Positions 56,101 through 64,000 of a stretch of DNA of 64,000 bases are shown here, one piece after another. Each line of letters starts with the position of its first letter. Within the stretch, counting starts at the first letter, position 1. The DNA comes from Melitaea cinxia (taxonomy: Eukaryota; Arthropoda; Insecta; Lepidoptera; Nymphalidae), in assembly GCF_905220565.1 (NCBI RefSeq), contig NC_059419.1:4526001-4590000 (forward strand). The letters run 5' to 3'. The notes under the pieces were generated by a model. That model did not search any database, was not told where the DNA came from, and saw nothing but the letters and a program-made list of their open reading frames with translations. The position numbers were made by a program, and so were the translations under genes.

Positions 56101-58167
56101 TGTATATGTTATTGCGATGACGAACATGTGAAAATCACAATATTAGTTTCCAAATGTGTAGCAGGGAAAATCACAACACACAAGAACCACGGACTCTGTA
56201 ATTTATGGAGACTGACTGAAAAAGACAAACAAAAGACAAGAAAAACAAAACGCAAAAAATTGTTCTTAAAATATCAACCTTCCTATTTATTTGAAGACTG
56301 TCTTAATTAAATTGAAAAAAAAATCGAAATAAATTTGTTACACCATTAAAACTAAAAAGCGTTGCCAATTACATTCCTTTGATCTTAATATTTAATTTAG
56401 AAAAAAAAAGACAACTAGACAAAAAAGTATCTCCATGATATCTTTTTTTAAATAAAATTTTTTTTAGCACCAACACCATCTCCACCTATCCTCTATCCTC
56501 GATTCATAAAATTCATATGTATGGGTGAAGGCATCGCGATCGCGCTGTAGTACGATATATTTAACTTATAAATAAGGGAACATTGTTGTACAGTCGGTCC
56601 GTGCGTTTGTACCCCTTTGTCAATGCCCCGAGTATTTATAGATCGGGGCATTCTTAGCAAAATCGAAATGTGCTAATTTATCTACCGATGCCCCGGGCCG
56701 CTATCTCGTGTTCCTTTCGTATTGAAAAAGTTTTAATTGCCACCACTTTGTTGGTATTTAAATTAGTCTAGTAGTACAATGGGAGATATAGTTTCGTAAG
56801 GTATTTTGAATCGTTTATAGATCTACTTCTAATGTAAGCTCAATGTAAAGGATTTCCTGTAATTCAATTAAGTTTCACAAGTAAATGATTGGTGTAAGGT
56901 AATAGTTTCACAAGTAAATGATTTGTAGTACGAGTGTAAGTTATAGTTAGTAGTTATCTATCTATATGATCTATATAATCTATATATCTATATAATCTAT
57001 ATGTTTTTGTTTGTACATAAAATATTTGGTTATATGACACAAACAGTAGATTGACGTATAAGTATGAAGGTAATTTGTAACCGAATAGCTCTAATCCGAA
57101 TAGTTATCCAATCAATGATCAATATCCATCTTCTTTTCCCTTGTCTAATAGAACGATGCGAAGGGCGATGCGATGCTAATATGTTAATCTTGCTCGAACC
57201 AAAACCGATCGAATTTTCTAGAAATCCCTGTAAATGTATGTAAAAATAGTTATGTCATGAGCGCTTTCCAGTTAAACTAACCACATTAATTTAATCAGAG
57301 GTAAAAAATTACGCTCAATGACAAATAATAACTTAGTTCATTCAATACTCTTACTGTATGTGACTGTTTCTTGTTCGTTTCTTTCGTCCTTATTAATGTT
57401 GGATGTATAATAATGAAGTAATAGCCATTCTTTTTAAGGATATCTTTTACTTTTGACTCCTTTGCTTCATCTATGTAGATTATATAATATATTCAGATAT
57501 GTATATTCTTAATGTATGTAGGTAATATTCCATATTGTTCTTAAGCAATGAATACTTTGATTTGTATACATAGTAATAGGATCAGTCATTTAGTCCTTTG
57601 TTTCCTTCCTTTTATCTATTCATATATCCTTCATCAAAACTATGATGTGATCTGTAAAACGAAAATTCATAAAACTGTTTAAAGAATAATGTGTTCTTAA
57701 AAATTTATTAGTAAAATACAAATACAACTTTCGTTAGTTATATTATTTTTTTAACGTCTCGCATAAAACGTAATTGGATTTCTTTATGATTGTTTTATAA
57801 GCTAAAAAGAATATTATATGAGAAAATTTTATAACACGATTTTAATCGAACGAAATACGACGTTCAGTATATTTGAACGTACTTGTTTGAAATAATAAAC
57901 GTCACAACCTTTATAATAAACGAAAATATAATTTACTTAAGCAGTCTTTTTCAGATTTACTCTCTTTTAAATCATCAAAATAAGAATACTGTGTTAATAA
58001 TGCACGACAATATAAATATATTGAATAAATATAAATACATTGAACCGAATTCGATATCATTAAATCTAAATTAATGTAACTTAATTTGACACTTTTTAAT
58101 GCCAGTGGAAATGCCAAAATAACAAAATATGAAACAATACAAAAGATCATTTTTTAAAATTAGAAGC
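56101..58167. other. Unique-looking non-coding stretch
   Basis: AT-rich. It holds a 10-bp-stem hairpin at 56,622-56,652 and a weak TATAAATA at 56,568. ORFs at 57,883-58,150 on opposite strands lack known domains. No gene assigned. Confidence 0.4.
56622..56652. other. Hairpin with AATGCCCCGA stem
   Basis: AATGCCCCGA (56,622-56,631), 11-nt loop, TCGGGGCATT (56,643-56,652); a perfect 10-bp stem. ATGCCCCG occurs a third time at about 56,689. Function unknown. Confidence 0.8.
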
Positions 58168-58175
58168 AGAGCCTT

Positions 58176-58582
58176 GGGGTTTGCTATTGAGAGGTTTGGT
58201 TTTGTTTGTTGTTGGTATTTGGTTGCCAATATAGGCTATGCTTGGGGTTTCTCTCAAAGATAGGATTAGAAATGAGACTATCCGCGAGAGAACGAAAGTA
58301 ACCGACATAGCCCACAGAATTAGCAGGTTGAAGTGGCAGTGGGCTAGTCATCTGTGTCGCAGGACCGATGGCTGTTGGAGTAGACGGGTCCTAGAGTGGA
58401 GATCGCGTCTTGGCAAACGCAGTGTGGGACGTCCTCCGGCCCGTTGGACCGACGATCTACGTAAGATTGTCGGTGTAGGCTGGATGAGGATTGCGGAAGA
58501 CCGGGATGTCTGGCGCGAACTTGGGGAGGCCTATGTCCAGCAGTGCACTGCGATAGGCTGAAGTGATGATGATGATGATGAT
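58176..58582 (+). mobile_element. 5'-truncated RTE retrotransposon with TGATGA tail
   Basis: Flanked by AGAGCCTT (58,168-58,175 and 58,583-58,590), an 8-bp duplication. It carries the last part of the RTE coding region and the lepidopteran-type 3' end (GGCCTATGTCCAGCAGTGCA, then (GATGAT)n). It is the best-preserved of four such tails in the window (also 22,635, 35,812, 62,185). Confidence 0.8.
58238..58561 (+). pseudogene. RTE polymerase C-terminal segment, open but partial
   Basis: 107 codons open to TGA at 58,561: [80 protein letters not shown]. This is the conserved tail of insect RTE-type ORF2, downstream of the reverse transcriptase. The reverse transcriptase and endonuclease are missing, so it cannot act alone. 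The ATG is an internal methionine, not a real start. Confidence 0.8.
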
Positions 58583-58818
58583 AGAGCCTTATTTTAAGAT
58601 ACTCGTTTGAACAATTCTTAGAATTTTATGAACCTACAATTATTGTAAATAGAAATCATTCGACGATTGATGAAAGCCTGCCGATGAAATATTTAATTAG
58701 CTATTCTTCTGAAATCTAAATTTTAAAGTATCCAATTTCAATATATAAAATTGAAGCTTCTGTATTAAGACTGCTTAGTTAGAGTTATTAGTAACGACTG
58801 ATTGCAATTTATATCATA

Positions 58819-59120
58819 CTAGTGGTCGCCTAGTGGTCGAAATTCGACCATAATTAATTTAAATTATAAGTTTGAACATTAAAATAAAAAGTATATATGC
58901 GTGTGTGTGTCAAATACAAAATAATGTCAAATAATGGTAGTGTTTGTAATGTTTTTTTATTGTTTTAATGTCATTTTATTCATAATTAAAAAAAGATTAG
59001 CATTCTGCATTCCTTCTCTATATAAGTGTGCGAAATTTCATACTCCTCCGTCCGCGCAATTTTCGTAAAAAGGGGTACATAGTTTTTGCTTCACATATTA
59101 ATACATAATATATAATAATA
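58819..59120 (-). mobile_element. Helitron-like repeat, copy 2
   Basis: Reverse complement of 12,304-12,648: starts on + with CTAGTGGTCGCCTAGTGGTC and continues GGTCGAAATTCGACCATAAT, GCGTGTGTGTGTCAAATAC, TCCGCGCAATTTTCGTAAAA to TTTTTGCTTCACATATTAAT. The 5' end is uncertain. The ORF at 59,018 is a shadow. Confidence 0.6.
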
Positions 59121-60290
59121 TCTAAGAACTTACTGAAATGTACGTATTTAAAAAAAAAAGCGTATTTAGAACCCGGACAAAACCACACGAAACCATGCAT
59201 AAAAATATCTTTTCAACACGAATTTGAGGGTCGGTATTTCTTTTTTTTTTTTTGAAAAAATGATCAACGACAGCTCCACAATGGTCGAGCGGGGTTTTTT
59301 AACGTTTTCAAAGACCCTTCTGTAAGAGACAATGAGGGTCAGCGTCCTTGAGTGTGATTTGAAGGCTGGCGACGCGCTAATGTGTTATGATTCGTTTAGC
59401 GTGAACTTGGATACGAATCCCTTGAATTTTCTTGAGTTTAAAGTTTTTTATCTTAGTTAAAAAAATAAAACAATCTTGTCACTATTTTAACATCTAATTG
59501 ATATAAGGTACAACACACTCTGTCATCTGTTTTTAAAGTATATACTTTATATGTATATGTATTGTAATAAATAAACTTAGTTATTCTTGCTGTCATTATA
59601 CTGAGGTTGGTAGAATTGAGTTCAAACAGGATAAGAACCAAAAACTTTGTTATTTTTTTAAAAGTAAAATGTATAATTATGTATTTATAAGCAAGATAAG
59701 GTGTTGCCTTTTTATGTAAAAAATAATAAAAAAAAAAATTCTTCTATTTTATAAATATAATTATTGTCAAAAATAATTTAGTATTTCATAAAAACACGTT
59801 ATTAAGTGAACTCTCGTAAATGACGTAATATACGAGTCCACATCGGGCGGGTCGCAGATTCTATTCCGCGATAATGTTAAAAGTTATATCGATTCATTTC
59901 GACCAATTTATCCTCTTGATTGAATACGTACCTTCATATTTTATGTTTTGTACAATTTATTTAAAATTATTCAATTTTTTGTTGTTTTTTTTCTTTTTGT
60001 TAAAGGACTGTAGATATATATTTCTTTAATTAGGGATTACGAAGGTTACTCACATGTAATACTTTTTTTTATAAATAGCTCAAACATTACTCTATATATA
60101 TGAGTAGCCAATAGTAGTCTTCATAAGATGCGTGGTAGAATAACCAATAGGACGTTCATAGGCTGAATTAGAATCAAAATCACAAATTGCTTTATCCAAG
60201 TACGTTTCAAGAGTACGATACTTGATGCAATTGAATCATTTTGTCTTATCATTTTGTCTATATTTTAATCTAGCGATGTATGTGCTCGTA
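59121..60290. other. AT-rich stretch
   Basis: No gene. A small GC-richer segment at about 59,270-59,400 is unassigned. Confidence 0.4.
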
Positions 60291-60514
60291 TTGAAGAAAA
60301 ACTTTTTTACGCACGCTTGACTTGGGGAGTAAGCTGGTGAATACGTACGTGACGTGGTGCGTTACGAAAAGTGTGATTGGGTGAGGCGAACGGAAGTTGA
60401 GAGGGAGATATAAGTTAGTGAAGATAGAAAGAGAGAGTTACGTTTCGTATAATAATGGCATTAGGGGTAGGGCTATTAAGGGCTATTAGGGGCAACTAAA
60501 GAAGTTTTACTCTA
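60291..60514 (+). mobile_element. MITE, palindromic-end family
   Basis: Termini TTGAAGAAAAACTTTTTTAC and AAAGAAGTTTTACTCTAG (60,498-60,515), with interior TTGACTTGGGGAGTAAGCTG and GTGAGGCGAACGGAAGTTGA as in the 17,767 and 2159 copies. Longer than 17,767 through an internal insertion with GGGCTATTA repeats. Confidence 0.7.
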
Positions 60515-60687
60515 GTCGTGTAGTCTAAATCACACTCGTTTTTTTTTCTTATTTACGCCAAAGCCAAGCCTTCTTAAAATATACAAAAATGTAACAAGTA
60601 GGCATACTATTACTACCAATATTTGTGCAAAATTTGATAAACTTATCGGTTTTTTTTGTTCTTATAAATTCATTCCTTCTATGTATA

Positions 60688-61912
60688 TGGTAAAACCGGG
60701 AGAGATGCCGCAGTGGGATAGATGCCTCATGTTCTAAAAACCTAACATCCGAACTCACAAATAAAAATTAATCGCATAAGTAGGAGTCGAAGTCACCCCG
60801 TACCTCAGATACCCACAGATATTCGTGTGGCAAGGACGCGTTTGGCTCGTGTGTGTTATTGTCTCCGTGGCGAAATTTACAAACACGTCAAAGTTTTAAA
60901 GGTTAGTATTTAAGGTTGTATAATGTTATTAATAGTAATAAATTCCGCTATATTTTTTATCACGTCTATATACTGGGTCATTGAGTCTGTATATAGTTGT
61001 AAATAGATGCTATTTTGCTTATAATTTATTTAAAAAATATCTGGGCATCTATCCCAATCACAAAGGATAGCTGCCCTGATTTTTTGAGGTATAGGTGCCC
61101 TTAGCTTATCTATCCCTTCATTCACCATCTACAGAGTAAGTTTATATGTTTAATTATTTTTGTGTCTGTTATGTTTTTTATGTATTTACCTATATTTATG
61201 TTTGGATGTTTTACTGATTCTAGCAGAACTATGCCACGAAAATATAAAAGAAAGGAAGGAATGCGAGCTCGAGTATGTTCTTGGACCATAGAAAACCTAC
61301 AGTCAGCTTTCGATAAGAAAGTATGATTGTGCAATGTGCATGTTGACACTTGATATGAATATTTTAGACCAACAATTAAGAATTTATATTTGTTGAATAA
61401 ATACTTATAAAATTTATTTAAATATATATATCATGTTGAAACTTAAGTATTTATATTTTAGTTAAACAAAAGCTTTAAAAATTTAATTAGGTATAGTAAT
61501 CTGTGTGATATAAAAATTATATTCTAATTATAACAATTAAAAGATATAAAAAAAACACAAAATGTTTTTCATTACTATGGCCCATGTTTCTTGGAGACAA
61601 TCGATGTTTTAGGAGTCGAACTGCCTAACATTTGGGTTGGGTTTTTCGTTTACATGGTTTAAAGGTTTTATCCTACTCACTATTTTCATGATGGGGCAAC
61701 TATCCATGTAGGTAGGCATCTATCCTCAAAAAAAGGGGTTCATGAAAAGACAATTTCTGCTTAATCTGCATTGGGAAGGTTAAAAAAAATTAGTAATAAT
61801 TCAACATAAAGGATTGAGCTAGCTACATTGAGAAAAATTATTCGTATAAAAATAATATTTTTAAAATTAGGTGGCTATTTCAAAAAGTGAGGCATCTATC
61901 CCGGTTTTCCCC
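60688..61912. mobile_element. Non-autonomous pogo-like element, copy 2 (inverted)
   Basis: Starts TGGTAAAACCGGGAGAGATG and ends TCTATCCCGGTTTTCCCC, flanked by TA (60,686-60,687 and 61,913-61,914). 1,225 bp, highly similar to 20,987-22,216 in reverse. Same dispersed GGATAGATGCC words and the same 31-codon transposase-like fragment. ORFs on the minus strand here are antisense shadows. Confidence 0.75.
61231..61326 (+). pseudogene. 31-codon pogo-type HTH remnant, copy 2
   Basis: ATG at 61,231 to TGA at 61,324-61,326. Protein starts MPRKYKRKEGMRARV and ends ENLQSAFDKKV. It differs from copy 1 at two residues (G/E and K/E). It stops before the second half of the helix-turn-helix in both copies, so the loss predates their spread. 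Confidence 0.5.
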
Positions 61913-61914
61913 TA

Positions 61915-62184
61915 ATAATTATACTCTTAATGTATTCATCTTCCGGATAATAGGTATGTACTCTGTGATTTTGGGTGTCTTAGAATTCTTCTCTGTGACT
62001 ATTAGCGAATACTTGTGAAACTAAAGTTTACATCTATTTTGCAACTAAACGGCTAATTTCATTGAATAAGGACAACAATTTTAAAACTGACGTCTCTTTT
62101 AGAGACAAAAAGTACATCTCTGTCATCAAACTAATATGTAATATTTACGTTTAATCTACGGTTTCTAATCCTATATCTGCGGAA
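61915..62184. other. AT-rich spacer
   Basis: Nothing recognised. Confidence 0.4.
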
Positions 62185-62262
62185 AACCGAGATGTCTGGT
62201 GCGAACTTGGGGATGTCTAGCAGTGGACTGCCATAGGCTGAAGTGATGATGATGACGATGGT
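62185..62262 (+). mobile_element. RTE 3' tail fragment
   Basis: GAGATGTCTGGTGCGAACTT, then CTAGCAGTGGACTGCCATAG and TGATGATGATGACGATG. The usual GGCCTATGTC is shortened to GATGTC. 78 bp, the shortest of the tails. Confidence 0.7.
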
Positions 62263-64000
62263 GACGTTTATATAGGAGTAAATTTTTTAGTTCAAGAAAA
62301 ATTTATTTATATAATAGTAATATGTGTATCCACTTATACTTTATGTTGATCAAAATTTTTTTTATAAAAAGCTCTCGAAAAACTCGTAGTAGGTACTTCC
62401 TGTGATTCGAATCGATCGATCAAACGCTCATTTCATTGGGCCACCCGGGCTCTTGGCGTACTGTCTAACTAAACCATATCCCATATATTTATTTATTTAT
62501 TTATTTTTATTTATTTATATATACCCATAACAATACTTTAATGGCTATTTACACAATCATTATAAAAGAAAAGACAGGTAGCTATGTTAGTAATAGATAC
62601 GATTTACAATTTAAAACAAAAATAGCTTATGAATGACTAACTAATTTCAAAGGAACTAATGCAGTGTTTCTCAAACATTGTTCTACCATGGTCCGGTGAT
62701 TTTCACACTACCGCTTCGTGACCACCTTACCACTTTTAAACCCAAGCTTACAGTACAGTAGAGTTACATTAGGTAAAATAATAAACATTTATTAATAGTA
62801 AAAATCGATAGCAGGTATTATTTTTTAAACAAGGCGAAAATGTTGCGACCCTATATTTTATTTTAAACCGGATCGCGACCCGGCGAATGGGAAACGCTGA
62901 ACTAATGAATGGACTCGACAGATTATTCCCTGTCATGTAAATGGGTTAAGTTTAAATAGTCACCAAATTTTCGGAAATTATGCAGTTTTTTAAATTTTTA
63001 TTTCGTAAGAAATTTCTACAAGGTTCTACAAGGAAAAGTTAAAAAAAAAACATAAATGAAATATTTGAAGTTCTCGCGTTACGGCGTGTCCAAAGATTCA
63101 TTTTTGTATAATATTTGGATATTGTTTAAATTTTTGCTCCGTTTATATTATTTGTTTATAGTTTGTGCTCTTTATGATAAATTAGCTTTAAGTTTCCTTA
63201 TATTTATGGGAATATGGAAAAGTTCTCTTTGATACATCCTAATGTTTACGGTTGAAGAACGACTTCAGCGTTAAACTTGAATTTCGTACGTAATACGCAA
63301 AAACCATTAAACTAACGATGAAACACGGTGAGGAAAAAGCTGGTCGAGACTAGTACATATGCTACTTTTAGTCAAGGTATTGTAAGTCATACAAGTAAAA
63401 CTACGCAGTATTTTCTAGATACCTGTAAAAAAGTAATGGCACTTAGTAGTGTAATAATGATAGTAAATGTATATGATGATAAAGCCGTGTATGGAGTCTG
63501 TAACGTACATTAGTAAACAAGTAAACGTTTCATGCGTAACTAATTCCAGTAAGATACGAATCCTGTTTCTAAAGACGAGAAAACACGTACAACACAGCTA
63601 CAAAAGCTCAGCCCGCGCCTTATATTAGTTAGGAAAAATTGAACCCGCAACCGCTAGTGCTTCAGCCGATTGCTGTGACCACTGCGCCAACACGTCGTCG
63701 ATGTTCCTCATTTTAGTACGTAAATAAGCGGCTTTATCGACATCGAATTTCAATAATTGCGGGATTGCTGACCATTCAAATTACCTGTACAGCTCTTATG
63801 AGTTGTAGCGTGTTGTGATATAGCCTAACTTAAACACAAAAGAAGTCTATGTTTGATTTGCTTAAAATAAATCCCTAAAAGAAAATAAACACACCGGCAC
63901 AGCTATTCACATTTATATATAGATACTAAAACATTATATTTACAATTGCAAGCGAAACAAATGTTAAAGAAATAAACATATAATAAATCTATTCCCTTGT
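62263..64000. other. AT-rich stretch with old repeats
   Basis: A (TTTA)n run with LINE-like tail at about 62,488-62,540, and a reversed tRNA-like SINE head at 63,640-63,705. No supported gene. Confidence 0.4.
63640..63705 (-). repeat. tRNA-like SINE head
   Basis: Minus strand reads ACGTGTTGGCGCAGTGGTCA (A-box type) and then GCGGTTGCGGGTTCAAT (B-box type), like the 33,095 SINE head. No downstream SINE body is seen. Confidence 0.6.

Noticed and set aside
56568..56594. TATA box and initiator
   Set aside because: TATAAATA with ACAGT 24 bp downstream is weak and expected by chance in AT-rich DNA; no coding sequence follows.

Overview
The window looks like intergenic or intronic DNA from a lepidopteran (butterfly or moth). 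It is AT-rich. Most recognisable sequence consists of repeats I associate with Lepidoptera: RTE non-LTR elements ending in a (TGATGA)n tail, tRNA-headed SINEs, a family starting AACCGACTTCC, A/T-inserted Helitron-like elements ending in CTAG, and palindromic-TIR MITEs. I found no rRNA gene, stand-alone tRNA gene, CRISPR array or bacterial-type operon, and no host protein-coding exon I can defend. The species cannot be named from this alone.

Layout. 1-9.3 kb: mostly unique AT-rich DNA with a few old repeats and CpG-richer patches near 3.7-3.9 and 4.4-4.6 kb. 9.3-20.5 kb: AACCGACTTCC element copy 1, a full-length internally deleted RTE derivative with a perfect duplication (11,940-12,274), a CpG-rich patch with a minus-strand splice-donor consensus (15.68-16.17 kb), SINEs including one complete copy with a 15-bp duplication (18,795-19,139). 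20.8-23.5 kb: a SINE split by a 1.23-kb pogo-like non-autonomous element, then a second SINE-like repeat split by a poly-A retroposon. 23.9-27.6 kb: a SINE interrupted by the 3' end of a non-LTR element, itself interrupted by an apparently intact 3,248-bp PIF/Harbinger transposon. 28.5-41 kb: dispersed repeats, a 30-bp perfect palindrome next to (AT)n, and a hexanucleotide array. 41.7-44.6 kb: a 5'-truncated Jockey-like retrotransposon on the minus strand. 48.9-53.4 kb: a stack of at least five elements. 53.4-64 kb: truncated SINE and RTE copies, a Helitron-like element, and the second pogo-like copy in inverted orientation.

The most notable locus is the Harbinger element. Its two genes, a DDE transposase on + and a MADF/Myb-like protein on -, each have two exons. 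They start near opposite ends and run towards each other, so each gene's second coding exon lies inside the other gene's intron. All four exons join in frame at canonical splice sites and both proteins are open throughout (392 and 266 aa). The element has 20-bp perfect inverted cores near its ends and a TAA target duplication, so it may be recently active. The other protein-coding content belongs to decayed retrotransposons: a Jockey-like ORF2 with three in-frame stops, a fragmented RTE EN-RT, and several RTE C-terminal tails.

Many insertions can be dated relative to one another because target-site duplications are still readable. The order in the 48.9-53.4 kb stack is TTAA element, then hAT-like element, then RTE, then (ATT)n-tailed retroposon, then Helitron-like element.
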